Position numbers and translations under genes: made by a program | Shown: one piece after another, positions 33,844 to 46,489 of the stretch | Layout of the letters: every line of letters starts with the position of its first letter | Position numbering within the stretch: position 1 is the stretch's first letter | Origin: Erythroxylum novogranatense | Lineage: Eukaryota > Streptophyta > Magnoliopsida > Malpighiales > Erythroxylaceae | Direction of reading: 5' to 3' | NCBI GenBank assembly: GCA_029891385.1 | Contig: CM057233.1 | Span: 52,282,063-52,346,062 of the forward strand | DNA: 64,000 nucleotides | The notes under the pieces: model-generated | What the model was told of the DNA's origin: nothing | Seen by the model: the letters and a program-made list of their open reading frames with translations, nothing else | Database searches by the model: none

Positions 33844-36554
33844 GCTTAAAAGCTTACTGTTCTTTAAGAAGTGTTTCGAGTAAGCAAGAATGACTTTCTG
33901 TTTGCAATTCCTAAAATTGTTACTAAGAAGAATTCAGAAACCTTACTTGTCTACATTTTAGTTCTATCATATCATGGTATGTATGTTCCCATCTCTCCGT
34001 CATTTCTCTTTATTAGCACATTCATTTGCATGCTCTGTTGCCGTGTGTCACTCGTTCCTACTTAATGTTTCTCCCAGAGTTAGCCTGATGTATGAGAATG
34101 GAACCGGTTTCCTTCTACGTATTTAAGCGTTTCTATCTCATGCTCTGTGGTAGAGAACATCCAAAAGGGTGTTGTTTTCAAACTGGATGGCTTTTCTCTC
34201 TTTTTTGTGGCTTAGGTGCTTTTTGTGTATCCCTGACGCGTGCGATATGGCATAGTTTGTAGATCGTTACGGTGTGATTTCAACACATGGAGTTAACATC
34301 GTTGGTGGATTGTGGTTAGAATCATTAATGCAAAATTCTCAGGCGCAGCCTAGTTGAATTGTGGATCCATCTGGAAAGAGTAAGCGACCAAAAAATGAAG
34401 GCTTTGTTGAAGTTGGGTAGAGAGAGTGATTGTTGTAAAGAGAAAAGCAGGTTAATCACGTAGATTGTTTATGATTCTTCAAGAAGGATATGATACTTTT
34501 TTTTATATAGTTCTTGAAATGCAATGCATTGCCTTGTACATGTTGTACAAATGCCATTGAAGTTGGGTAAGGTGACAGCGTGGTGGTGTTGGGGAGATGT
34601 AGGGGCTTCTCAATGGCTTTGCGGTGGAATCACAGAGAAAGACTACTCCTTCATACGTACGTAAATATGACTTCTTGGTCCATGTATGCGATATGTTGTT
34701 CATCTTGAATCTGCAGAATGAATGCTAAATAAGTAATTGAATATTGTGATGAGGAATGTATGAAATCTGATGATCAAGATACGGTGATATAAAAATTCAA
34801 CATCTCAAGATTCTTAGGGAATTTGAATGCCTTCTATCACTTGCTTCAAACATTTATAGAATGAAGTGCCTCATTGATTTAGGCATATCTTTTAGGTGTA
34901 ATGGAAAGTATTCCTCGTATCTCTGTTATCTTAGGTTCTAAATTTTACATGTCCAAACTAAAAAACTATTTAGAGTAATGGGGGTAAAGAGAATTTATAG
35001 TTGTGTTAATCACACTTGTGGTTGAAGTATACATGGTGTTTGGGGTGAAGAGAGCTGATGGATTTGAGCAAAAGTGAGGCTATTGGGATGGGTTTCATGG
35101 AAGAATCTGAATGGTAAAAGTGTTCAGGTAATAAGAAAAAATTACGTTGCAGTTTGATCAAACACATTCTACTTAGATTGAAATGTATATGTATAGGAAG
35201 AAGAAATATTCTTCCGAGTTTGGGTTCAGGGTTGTGATAATAAGGTGCATAATTAAAGTATTACGATGTTAAATGACTTAGATCTGCTCTGGCTTTTTAT
35301 TAGAAATAATCTCTCTATTAGTTAGGGGTAAGATTGTATATTTTTGGATCTTCTGAAGTCTTTTGTCTCAGTAAAATTTTTACTGAAATGTTACAGATTT
35401 GCTCTGGCTTTTTCACTAAATTTAGTGTCAGGATTGAAGTGTTTCATAAGATGAAGAGCGAGCTTTGTTGACGCATTTTATTTAATAATGAGGTGAGGTG
35501 GATCGCTTGCTGAAAGCACATGCAGTGAAGATTGGTTTGGAATCCATTCTGCCAAGTGTAACAAGACTTTTTTCTCATTTAATATGTTTTTATACCACAA
35601 GTCATATTTGTCTAAATTCCAAAGTCAACAGGCTGCATGTGTACTTTTGTGAGTATATTTGCTGGAAATCATCCCTCTTTTTTTTTTTTTTTTGGCTACC
35701 ATTGAATGGAGATACAGAGAACTCTTAGCAACAAGTCTCAAGAGTAGGATGTTACTTAATCCTGATTTGTGTACTGTCTCAGATGGAAAAGGTACTGATA
35801 AGCCTGGTCTTTGCTATTTCTGAGCCAAAGCCTCTCTTTCTATTTGCTATTGAGGTGGAGAGTGCCAAAAAGACCGAGTGCATTGCTAGGGAGTTGAATT
35901 AGTATGATTTAGCTGTTTCTGCAATGGTATTTTATCCTTAATAGATTTGGTTATATATAAATGTCTGTAGACTTGTATAGGAACAGACAAATAGACATGA
36001 ATAATCCAGGTTAAGGTTGATGGACTGTGACACTACTGATCACCTCGATTATGTAATTTGATTTAGCCATTTCAATGCCATATGTAAGTCGTGGAAGGAA
36101 TCGAAGATTATATTCCGGTGTTAAGAAATCTGTAGCCGCAAGTTAAGTTGCTCCAGGTGAAATGTCATCGGACAAGCATGTATATGCTTTTGATTAATGG
36201 CCTAAAGGAAGAAATCCTTTTAGTTTTACAACGACATTACTTGATTCAAAATATATATTACCCACGTCAACCTACATAAATGTATACCTACATAAAATCT
36301 TTTATTTTGGAAGTCCGTTCCACAAGTATAAACCCTAATCTTTTTCCAACTTAGAAGAAGCAAAAAGCTAAATATGGCTGGCTATATGAGAAGATAGTTT
36401 CTACTGAAATGTCAAGTAAAGTAACTCAAAGACTCTTTTCTTCAACATGGACTACAAAAGCTAGCTAAACCCTAAACTCCTTCCTTTTTGAATTTAAACC
36501 TCTAAATTATTACACCCTTTGGCTTTGAGGATGAGTTGAATTTGGTAGCTCAAA
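33844..36554. other. Spacer between the convergent LWD and HIPP genes
   Basis: It contains the 3' UTR of LWD at the left and that of HIPP at the right; the two genes converge. The rest is AT-rich with a 15-base poly(T) near 35680. Small open frames (33871-34065, 35498-35728) lack any family resemblance. I see no gene, RNA or transposon that I can support. Confidence 0.6.
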
Positions 36555-37360
36555 TCACATGACGTGACATCCAACAGTGTTGTCATCGCTGAAGTAATCC
36601 GTAGCTCTAGCTACTGGTGATTGGAATACTAATACTGGCTTTTCACTATATGTTGCAATGTTTGCTGATGAAGGTATTGCACAACAAGGAACAGCTATTA
36701 CATACGGCTCAACCTTGTTGCAGTACTGATTTGGATTGCTTCTCCCGCAGGCCATACCTCCGGAATGAGAACTTCCATCCTTCACAACTTCATGGTTTGG
36801 AATGCTCTGCAACTCCTTCCTCTGCTGCTCTTTCTTTTGAGCTTTATCTTCCCTCACGCCCACTTTTTTTATCTCTTTAGCTTTTGCTTGCTCACACTCG
36901 GATTTTTCTTTTGTCATGCACTTATCTGCACCTTCTTTTCCAACATTTGGGGTACTCATGTGCGTCAGCAGCTCTGCTTGTTTTCCAGCCTTAAGAAGTC
37001 TCTTAATCAAAATCTTCGGGTCCACATTTCCAAAAATTGTCACTTTGGGCTGCAACGGATCCAGTTCAGTCCTTACAACTCCTGAAAGAAAAAATGTATC
37101 AGGACATGAAAAAAGAGCAGCAGATCAGTTGGAGCATCCATCTTTTCCCATTATTACCTTCAATACCTTGCAGTGCCTTCTTCACTTTCCTCTTGCAGCC
37201 ATCACAGCAGTTAATGGACACCTTGAGCTCAATCTTCTGAAACTTAGTTTTAGAGAAATAAATGCGTGCACAAATTGAAAAATAAAAAGAAAGGCATACA
37301 AGAGGTATCATATATAAACTATTGGTTAGGACTAACCTTCATGTCTACTTCCTTGGCCAT
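36555..37360 (-). CDS. HIPP: Heavy-metal-associated isoprenylated plant protein (HIPP), three exons
   Basis: I propose exon 1 37360-37337 (MAKEVDMK), exon 2 37236-37158 and exon 3 37081-36555, with GT-AG introns (37336-37237 and 37157-37082). The exons total 630 bases, 209 residues. One HMA domain spans about residues 8-72, with the metal-binding pair Cys19 and Cys22 in NCCDGCKRKVKKAL and a GNVDPKILIKRLLKAGKQAE helix. A Lys/Glu-rich linker follows at about 85-130. The C-terminus GCHVM is a CaaX box whose final Met favours farnesylation, which would attach the protein to membranes or nuclear sites. HIPPs bind Cu, Zn or Cd and serve in metal handling and stress responses. The short first exon ending just before KKIELKVS is common in the family. 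The substrate is not determined by sequence. Confidence 0.92.
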
Positions 37361-37480
37361 TAATGTGTATTATGACCAAGTCGTCTTAACAGAATGAAAG
37401 CTTTGAAGCGTATAAAAAGAGAGAGAGAGAGAGAAAAGAAAAGAAAATTGTTTGCGGCTAATTGTAGGATGGTTATTTAG

Positions 37481-37492
37481 CCCTATTTATAT
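37481..37492 (-). promoter_or_regulatory. Probable TATA box of the HIPP gene
   Basis: On the minus strand this reads TATAAATAGGG, about 125 bases upstream of the HIPP ATG. A CT-rich tract (GA repeat on the plus strand at 37419-37434) lies between, in the presumed 5' UTR. Confidence 0.6.
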
Positions 37493-37499
37493 TCATTGA

Positions 37500-38960
37500 A
37501 AGCACAGAGGAATCATGAGAGTTGGTTTGTTCATATAATAGCCTTTGCTTTTGCAAGCATCCTTCACTTCTCTTTTCAATACATATATAGATTGGAAGTT
37601 CCAACCTATCAAGAGTTTGCAGACAGCGACAGCTATACATGCAAGTAGATACGTTGGACTACAGTACTCTTCTTCAATGTTCATAAGCTACTCTGATCTT
37701 GAACCGATACTGTAAGTTAAAAAGCAGTCGTACCTTTTGGTGCCATGGACCTTGTGACCTGCTCGCTCCTTTTAACACTTGCATGCCTCAGGTATTTTCC
37801 AGTTGGATAAGCTAAAAACTACACTGGACGAATTTCAAGTTAAAAAATAAACTAAATTTATAATTTTAATTTGAAAATTTCTAAATTTCGTCTTTAAGGG
37901 CATCACTTTTTTTTTTAATGGAGAAATTTACAGTTGAAATCTTTTGAATACGCACTTGGTAAACTTCTGAATTGATGCAATAATCTACAAAGTCAGATAC
38001 TTCTCAGTAGATAAATATTCTGTACGACAGGCTTGATTGAGAGAGCTAAAATAGAGATACTTCTCAGTAGATAAATATCCTGTACGACAGGCTTGATCGA
38101 GAGAGCTAAAATAGAGGGATTCAAAAGATGTAGAGCATGGAAATGTTCTTTGTTTTAGTTTGATTCGACTAGGACCCTAATATTCGTTTTTAATATTTTT
38201 ATGACGCATTACTGAACTAATTCTTTTTAACTTCCCTTTAAATTCACAGCCAAGAACACAAAAATGTGGAGTTAGCGTAAGGGGATGAGGGCCGTACGCG
38301 TGCATACATTGACCTATAAAAGTGAAGTGGAAAGATAAGATGCAGTGCACAGCGCAGGAGGAGGAGTGGAATTGAATATTGTGAAAGAAACTGAAGCATT
38401 TAGGGGAGGGTTGATTCCATTCCATCCGCAATCTAATAATAGGCGTCGAACATGCCTCTGCTGTGAAATTGGGTTAAGGATTGATAGGCCACTAAAACTA
38501 AATCACATCAACTATGTCTTCGCATTATAAAATTAAGAATGGTCAAAATGAGAATATTGATAAGTAATATCGTCCTATAGAATTATATGGACTAGGATGA
38601 GAAAGCCCTACCAAGCCTACTCTAGACATTTGGATCTCTTACAATTAAATGTAAGCCCTACCAAGCCTTACATTTATGTCAAAATATGTATAAGAAGCAT
38701 TTTCAGTATATATATGTATATATGTATAAGGAGTATTCCATTTATAAAATTATAAGCACATAAATAAAAGAAAAAAATAAGAAATTATTTGCAAGCCTAA
38801 ATGTTCTATATAATTAATCCTACTTTGACAACAATATATTGTAACATCACTTAAGATGGTAAAAATGAAATTAATTTGACTTTATTAACTAGAATATTGT
38901 ACTAAGTTGACAATTGAGTTTTGGTGAAGATTAAAGTTGGTCTCCCCTAAAATAACATCT
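37500..38960. other. Spacer upstream of the HIPP gene
   Basis: It is AT-rich with no supported gene. It holds the 60-bp duplication at 37996-38115. A TATAAAAG with downstream GC-richer sequence at 38313-38480 could be an orphan promoter, but the 61-codon frame at 38345-38530 is not recognisable. Confidence 0.4.
37996..38115 (+). repeat. Two-copy 60-bp tandem duplication
   Basis: The unit GATACTTCTCAGTAGATAAA... at 37996-38055 is repeated at 38056-38115 with only two T-to-C differences. It is a recent duplication in noncoding DNA. Confidence 0.95.
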
Positions 38961-41900
38961 TTTTTTTTTAGTAGGAAGCACCAAACCATCAAACTAACCC
39001 CCTAAGCTCAAGTTTGGTCTAAATCTTAGGTTGATTAGGCTTAAACCTTTAACTTTTGGTGGCTAGGTTGAGCTTTAAGACCCTTGACATCCTTAACGAA
39101 GATGTTATTTGTTTGATCAAAGGGTACAAAGATAAGATATAGAGTTCCTTACCAAAAATAATGATTAAAATGATAATCATTCTTAATATATTTTATTATC
39201 TTATAAAATACGTCAGTATGAAATTTTTGAATGACACTTTAATTATTACAATAAATAACACTTACCGATGAATATTTAATTTTCGGATCTTGTAATAGCT
39301 AATATAATCACAAGAATTCATAAGTAGTATTAGTAAGAAAATCAACAAAAACAAAAAGTAACTTAAATATAAAACGTTGATCACTAGGATCTCCTAACTG
39401 ATTAACAATAAAGTATATATGATGTTCCAAAGATGGGGATGACGAGAGTTGGATAATATAAAATAGGGTTCTTTTAACGAGTCCAGATCTCCTGTCTCAT
39501 ATTATGATGTCTTATTGTATCCAATGAATCTCAGTCGTTTATTTACGTGAGTCCTGTGTAGGTTTCGCGTGGGTCCCACGTAAGTCCCACAAAATAAATG
39601 ATTATTTCATGAGACAGAATAAGACAGGGTAATACTGGACAGAGGATCTTGGTTCCCTTTTAACTTAGTGCAAAATATGAAGCACTACAACATGACAAGC
39701 ATTTTGGGGAGCTGTTATGAACTTACTCTCAATGCAAATTGCATAGAGTATGTTAAGATGAGTAACTCTAAGGTATATCAAACTTCCCATCAGTTAATGA
39801 TTCAAGGTAGGGTTATCTAAAGGTTTTCCTTATGTTGGTGTGAGATAAACATCACTCTTAATAGGGGTAGAAGCAATTTTGTTAACACTTATATTTGTGT
39901 GAGACAAGAGATTAGTAGCATATTTCATTTAAAAGAGATACTAACCTAAATCATCATAAAGGATTTCTAATCCAAAGAAATAGGTTAAAAGTCCAAGATT
40001 TTTCATATTGAAGTGTTCGATAAGGAATTTTGTTAATTTTGTAACATCGCCAAGGTCACATTACTAGTATAATCATATAATATGTATAGAGTAAGAAAAG
40101 CATGTAGTCTCTATTTGGAAGTAAAAAAAATAAGGCACATTATAATATAAAATAAAAAAACCAACTTATTGAATAATAAAGACAAATTTACAAACCATGC
40201 CTAAAGGGCCTATTTAAGATTGTAGACAGGCTTGGTTCAGGACCGAGCTCAACATAATTGAGCTTGGGTAGCTCGAAGCTTGATCCCACCATATCAAATT
40301 TAGTTTTTAATTTTAAAATTTAAAATAATATCTTTTAAAATGAAAATTTTGGGTTTCGGTTGGACAACTCGAGCCTAAACATGGCCGAAAGCTTGAAATT
40401 TATATATAAAAAAGATCAAAACTTGACCCAAAGTCTAATCAACTTAAATCGAACTTGTTGACTTCAAACTAGGCCAAGCAGGACCAAAGTGGGTTTTCTT
40501 TTGCCACCCCTAGTTGTAGAGATCCTTCTTAAGTTGATAGACAATATTTAAAGAATGATATAATCTAGAGGTGACAACATATATACTTCTTAAAAAAGGT
40601 TACAGTAAGAAAGACACTCTTGACATCTATTTGAAATAGTTGTTATTTTTTAATGGCAGTGACAACTATAAGGCTACAAACTAAACAAAGACAAGGCATA
40701 TAAGAAAAGGTCTATTTATAATTAATACCATTTTATTGGATGAATCCTTTATCAGTAAGTCGAGCTTTATAATATTCTACAGTGGTATCTTGATCTTATA
40801 AACCTATTTACTACTTGTTAAAGTTTTGTTAGAGGGGAGTGGGCTAAATTATAAGTTTGAGTTGTCTTTAAGGACTAGAATTCTTCTTTTATAAGTTATT
40901 GCCACAAATTATTAACATTAACTTCTTTATAGCTCTTGAGTTCATGGAGGGAAGTGATGCTTGAGTTTATCGAGTTATGTTTAAGATGGGGGAGAATTAC
41001 AACATAAAGTTCTAAATGAGAAGGTACTTTAGTGGCTCTAATGCAATTCATGACGACTGAGATGGTTCAAGAGAACTTGGATCTTTTGATAGAGTTAGAT
41101 CCTTAGGTGGGATAACTAGTCTTTATTCTTTAAGACTTGCTATTGGAAGAGACTCAAATGAAATTTGTAAATCAACAAAATTATGAAACAATCCAATAGA
41201 GAGATAAATAAAGAAAGAATTGAGGGTGAGATAATATGGATGACAAGGATGAGAACATCTTATATCTCTTGAAAATCACATGTCTAGAGATTCAAAGACA
41301 TCTAAAGATTGAATTCCAACATTTATATCTCTTATGTTCAATGTTATATCCTAGAAAGTAACATAATATGCTTAAGATTCTAATTTAAACATCCATGTGG
41401 TTGAAGAAACACATAACAGGCAAAACCAAAAATTTGAATGAGATTGTATTTAGGAGCACGACAAAAAAAAACATTTATAAAAGGATTGATTATTTATAAT
41501 ACTATTGGGAATATAATTGATAGTATAAATAGTAGAAAGAGTTGTTTACCCTTAAAAACGCTCAAGAAAAGAGGCAAAATTAAGTAAGAACCTGATTATG
41601 TTAAGAATGTATCCTTGTTTTCTCTTAACTTTTCCATTTTTTTTGGGATGTACTTAAACCAGAGTGATGAAGCAATGAGCCATATTGAGGAAAGAGAGTA
41701 AACAATGAATTATTCTTATATTCTCTAGCATTATCAATTCTAAATACTTTAAATATTTTAAAATTTTAAGTTTTGATCATTTAAGAAAACTAAACATATA
41801 TGACCTGCAAGTGAGATTTTTTATACATAAGGTAAATCTAGGTATATTAAGAAAAGTCATTAACAAAGTCTACAAAATATTTTGAACCTCTCATAATAAG

Positions 41901-42049
41901 AATTGGTGAAGTGCTCCAAATATCATAATGGATTAAACTAAAAGGAGTAGATGACATATAATTGCTATTGTTAAAAGGTAAAGTATGACATTTAGCTAAC
42001 TAATAAGATTAATAATCAATACATTCTTATTTAACAGATCTTTACACAC
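38960..42049 (-). mobile_element. Decayed Ty1/copia element: integrase, RT and RNase H regions
   Basis: On the minus strand, fragments of a copia pol are readable despite many stops. Integrase core lies at about 42010-41690 (IHYDIWSTSPI, GSKYFVDFVNDFS, IKVFRIDNA-like with REYKNN). RT lies at about 40080-39840 (FLIEHFNMKNLGLLTYFFGL, then YATNLLS). The following YRxLVG/ALRVSS-type segment lies at about 39840-39670. Between 40.2 and 40.5 kb an AGCTCGAAGCTTG-type stretch breaks the homology. The end at 38960 is approximate, and no LTR is recognised. Upstream parts of the same copy lie at 44223-44278 and 54614-54850. It is an old, dead element that hosted later insertions. Confidence 0.75.
39482..39650. 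mobile_element. Possible MITE with imperfect inverted ends
   Basis: The left end GTCCAGATCTCCTGTCTCAT and the reverse complement of the right end (AAGATCCTCTGTCCAGTATT) align with a few mismatches, and both continue into GTCTTATT. The element is about 170 bp, noncoding, with a GTGGGTCCCACG palindromic centre. GGTTC-TTTTAAC-like sequence flanks both sides. It lies in or next to the copia remnant. Confidence 0.45.
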
Positions 42050-42375
42050 CACTTGACAATTTTTCCGATCCGGAAAGTTTCTCTAAAAAATTCCAGAAAA
42101 ATTTCTAAAATTCTTTTAAAATGTAAAATACACATAAATCATTCCAATTCAATTTTTCAAACACATTTTTCAAAATTTTCACAAAAAATTTACATTTATA
42201 GACACATATGTTGAGAAATGTCATGAATGCATGTACAATCATGTGCATGTGCAAAAATTACCATTCATATATATATAGAGGCCATATGATACATGAACAT
42301 GCCGAGATATGTTTACACATGCCTAGCCCGTCCCAAATGATCAATTTACCCTTCCATCGGTGACGGGATGTTACA
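42050..42375 (-). mobile_element. Fragment of a minus-oriented gypsy LTR (U3 end)
   Basis: It ends CGGTGACGGGATGTTACA at 42375. Over about 300 bases it resembles 10560-10888, with TTTCCGATCCGG-, AATGTCATGAATGCATGTAC- and GCCCGTCCCAAATGA-like blocks. The other LTR end is missing. The left border with copia sequence is approximate. Confidence 0.7.
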
Positions 42376-44222
42376 TTAAATGTGGGTGGCCTCAGTATCA
42401 CTTGAAGCTTTTGCTAGCAGACCCTTGTCATCCACTGGAAGCTTGCTCAAAGGCACCATAGGACGCAGACATTCTGCTGTAATATCAATACCTTTGAGTT
42501 TTTTCCAACCCATATCGCCACTTAGGAACCCTGGGGGAGGTTCCCCTAGGCATGAGTTAGGTAGCGCAGGCGAGCACTACCCTCCACACCTTAGTGAACA
42601 AATCTACTCCTGGTGTCGTCCTCTGACCAGGGTTTCCACTAGGACTTCTCTAATAAAGAGTCGAGGAGAAAGCAGTAGTCGAAACCCCCTACAACACCAC
42701 AAATCAACCCCTATGTTCAACGCCTGGTGAGCACTTCCCTAATTGAATGACTCTATCATTCTCATTAGGAGGAGACAATCAGGCTGGTAAGAAACCCTAG
42801 CATTCAATTGTTGAAAATCCGAATCACACCTATTGTAAAGCATACCGAAAAGAGGTCGGGAGGCAGTATACAAACAGACGGATTACAAGAAGCGTCCACT
42901 ACCTAAGAGAGTCGAGTATTGCTGTCGAAAGTAAGGCCAGGAAGTGTTCGAAAGCTAGGATTTGGGAGATTCTATAAGTGGTGGTGCATGGTCGTTCTTA
43001 GTTGGTAGAGTGATTTATCTTATTAATTCTGTTAACGAACAAAACCTCAGTCTACTAACCAACTATGCGGAGGTTGGACTTATTATTGAATTGAGCTGGA
43101 GTATTGTATTGATTTAAAAGATTTTTTTTTTGGTAAATCAATGATAAATTAATCAATAAGAAAATATGTACAAGACAAAGGAGAGAGGTTGAAGCCTCCT
43201 CTCCACCAAACATAGAGGAAATCCCTGGACAAAAGAAAACCCCAATAAAGGCTACATAGATGGCAGAACATCACAACCATAGCTGGAGAAGAAACCTCCT
43301 AAAGAACCAAAGGAACAATATGACCAAAACAAACAGCAGAGACAAAGGCAAGAAGTACAGACATGCAAGATCAATAATGAGCACTGATAACTATATAACT
43401 ATCTCACTTGTCAGCACTACAATTTTTAAGTGGAACAAGTTGAAATGGAATATGCTCTTGGGAAGGGGATCTGACCATATATAGTGGAATTGTTGAAGTG
43501 GCTTGCTCCTAACTACTTCAGGATCTCAGTAGGGCGGACCTGATGGAAGCTAATCAAATAGAGCCTCTGCAATGGTGTTGTAGATGCTGACTGAGGGTAC
43601 TCGGCCTAGCTTCACCTTCAATGTTATTGTGGACCTGAAACTGAAAATGCATGGAGATAATTGAGGGAAAAGAAGACTCTCCTACCTTAACTTCACTCCG
43701 GGAATGCTCTGAGCTGCTCCTGAATTTGGGTGAGAACTCTAGCTGTCAAACCATCCACCCCCATGGCTTCATCTTTGAAAGACCTAGCATTTCGTTCTTT
43801 TCAAAGAGAATAGATTGTTGAGGATAGGAGAATAGGGAGGACAATGGGAAAGCGAAGAATATGGGATTAGTGCAGCCAAGAGGGAGTATTATGGAGAGTA
43901 AGATTAAGTGGGAGGGTAATATGGAAATATGAAAGACAATTTGATCACACGGTTTTGGAGAAGGGGCAGGCGAAGAGGAGATGGGGTATGGTTTCATTAT
44001 ATTTGAGGAACAATGATTAGGGGTTAGAAGGTAGGGAAGTCGGTCTCGAGTTTGCAATTTACTACAAAAGGCCAACCATAATATGAAGGGGTACCTGGGA
44101 CTATTTCTTTCATACCAAACAAGGGAATACCACGGGTTTATTTGAGTGGGGGTCTAAGAAAGATATAGGCTGATGAATTGGTGTACACAAGTTGATTGGC
44201 GGACCCTGCTAACCACTTTAGA
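42376..44222 (-). repeat. Second copy of the LINE-A/LINE-C junction (copy of about 30256-32109)
   Basis: It is collinear with 30256-32109 across the ORF1 N-terminus, the LINE-A leader, the poly(T) junction (43122-43130) and the LINE-C 3' UTR and C-terminal coding. Similarity is high, with scattered point changes and a few small indels. ORF1 starts at ATG 42513 (minus), and its first codons lack the stop seen in LINE-A. The same junction of two separate elements in both copies points to DNA-level duplication rather than retrotransposition. It lies within the copia remnant. Confidence 0.88.
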
Positions 44223-44278
44223 AACTAAAAATTAAAATATTCAAATGCTAAAAATAAACATGATCAAGAAGGAAGTGT
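44223..44278 (-). mobile_element. Copia remnant between the LINE copy and element 2
   Basis: A short piece that, on the minus strand, resembles the start of the copia integrase zinc region (HVYF, HLNILI). It continues the element seen at 54614-54850 and below 42049. Confidence 0.45.
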
Positions 44279-45364
44279 TGTAACAACCCGTTACCGATGT
44301 GATGGGCATATAGGTAATTCGGATGAGTTAGGATTGAGTGCATGCATATGTTGAATTGCACGTTCATTTAGCCTCTATATTTATTAATAAATGCTTATTT
44401 TTGCACTAGCATATGAGTGTACATGCATGAATGACATATTCCCGATATAATTGGAAAAGTGGGTGATAATTGTATAGATTAAGTTTTGAATATAGAATTG
44501 GAGTGAAAATTAAATTATAGGAGTTTGAAAATTGAAATTGAAGTGTAGGATTTTATGTTTTATATTTTTGAGGATTTATAGGAATTTTTATGGAATTTTT
44601 AGAGAAATGGATCCGGACCGGAATTTGACCTAAAGGCTGATTAATCGGATCCCGGTTCAAAAATTGATTGGTAAATGGCACGAAATAATTAGAGTTATGA
44701 TTTTAGGATTTATTATTCATAGCCATTGCAAAATTTGGGAGAAATTAGAATAAGAATTGGATTTTTAGACCCTAAGATTTGGGCATATGGCAAATGAATT
44801 GCCAAACATGCCCTAGCCTTTAAGTCTTGATTTATAAACCCTTATTATTCAAATTTTGCTTCCACGAAACTTGCTCCCTCTTGAAAAGAAAATTTGATCT
44901 TCTTCTTCTCCTCTTCGTGGTTCTTCTTCCTTGCGTGTTTCTTCCATTTCCTTCCATAAATTGCTCCATTCTTCTTCTTGAACCTAGCTTTAAGCTGGAT
45001 TAGATGAAAATAATATTTGGTGGAGAAATGAGTAAAGCGTGGGTGTGGTATAAGCTTGGAAATTGGAGTTTCTTTGTGATTTTCAAAGGTTTTAAAGCTT
45101 GAATCAAGTAAGTTCATACTCCTTTATGTTTTAAGTTGTTTGATTTGATTATTGATTAGAGTTATTAATGGTTGGGAATTTTATAGGTTTCGGATGATAG
45201 GGATTTGAGAATTTTGTTGATTTTGATTTGGGTATTCTGAATAATTGATTTTGATGGATTTGTGTTTGAGAGTTAGTAGCTTAGAGTCTATTAAGTTGTT
45301 TTAGAGTGTTTATTAAAGGATTGGATGGATTAAAAATCAGCAGATCTGAGAAATTTTGGGTTTC

Positions 45365-45615
45365 GAACGTGTTTCTGGGTTTGCACGTCACGACGTGTGA
45401 TGAACACGTCGCGGTGAGCCATTCCCTTCTTGCACGTTGCGACGAGCGTGTAATTCCACGCCGCGGCGAGCAGATTTCTTCCGCACGTCGCGAAGAGGGA
45501 AGACGCACGTCGCGGTGAGCAGAAGCGAGCACGTCGCGGGGAGAGCGAACGCTTGCGTCGCATCGAAGGCGAGGAGTCTCGCCGCGGCGAGAGATCGTGC
45601 GTCGCGGCGAGGGCG
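45365..45615 (+). repeat. CpG-dense block in the element 2 5' LTR
   Basis: About ten variants of CACGTCGCGACGAGCG and CACGCCGCGGCGAGC are spaced 20-30 bases apart. They share their cores with the element 1 LTR block although the two LTR families are otherwise unlike. The 3' LTR copy is at about 52870-53125. Confidence 0.82.
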
Positions 45616-46362
45616 CCTGTTTTCAGAAATTGTTTGAGGTTTTAATTCTTAATGGATTGGTGATTGATTGATCTTGATTTAGGGACTAAGAATTGCAATC
45701 TAAAAGAATGGAATTTCAGAATTTATTTCGGAGGTCCTCGGAATCGGATGGCAATTAGATAGTGAATGCGATTTATGATTGGAATGTGACTTTAGAGAGT
45801 TTGGAATTTAGTCAATTGAATTATGGTATTAGGAATTGCTATGAATTAGAGTGAAAGAGTTGAATTGGGAAGATTCGGGAATAGGATCGGGAATGTCATA
45901 AACATGTATAGTACATAATCCATTCGCTGCATATGCATTATTGATCGCTAAAATTGTGCAATTAGTAATGTTTATATATTCTGATTATTATAGAGGCTCA
46001 AGCGGAGCGTCGATCTTCCGACGTAGCGGAGACTTCCCGGCAGTAGCTCGGAAGTTAGAGGTGAGTAACCTAGTTAGTTCCTCAACCTTTATGTGTTATA
46101 TTTTATGCACCTATGTCATGTGGAGTTAAGGAAGGATTTGTGTGATTGCTTTTGATTGATTTCGGACCATAGGTGTCTGAAATATTTGGAATTTGATATT
46201 GAAGTGTTAATTGTGCATAATTGAAATTGAATTGGTTTAATGCAAAATCAGATATATGATGTTAGGTTGTGACACCATAACTGTAAATTGAAACATGTGC
46301 ATTCATGCATAAATGCATGACCAGATAAAGACAGTTGTGACCGGAGCAGCCACCGTATTTTA

Positions 46363-46489
46363 GAGCTTTACGCTCAATGCAACAGAGCCTCGAGCCCAAC
46401 GAGATTTTTAGAGCCACAGGCTCAACGTATTAGGGCTTCAAGCCCAACGAAATTCAGAGTCACTGGCTCAACGTAATGAGCTCAGGCGC
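46363..46489 (+). repeat. Array of miniature hairpins, 5' LTR copy
   Basis: Consecutive small inverted repeats occur: GAGCTTTACGCTC, GAGCCTCGAGCCC, GAGCCACAGGCTC, GGGCTTCAAGCCC and GAGTCACTGGCTC. Each is followed by AACG or AATG and a short spacer. Stems are 4-6 bp with 1-5 base loops. The last, GAGCTCAGGCGC, is incomplete. Confidence 0.85.

Noticed and set aside
35498..35728. 76-codon frame between the LWD and HIPP genes
   Set aside because: No motif is seen, it ends in a poly(T)-encoded Phe run, and composition equals the spacer.
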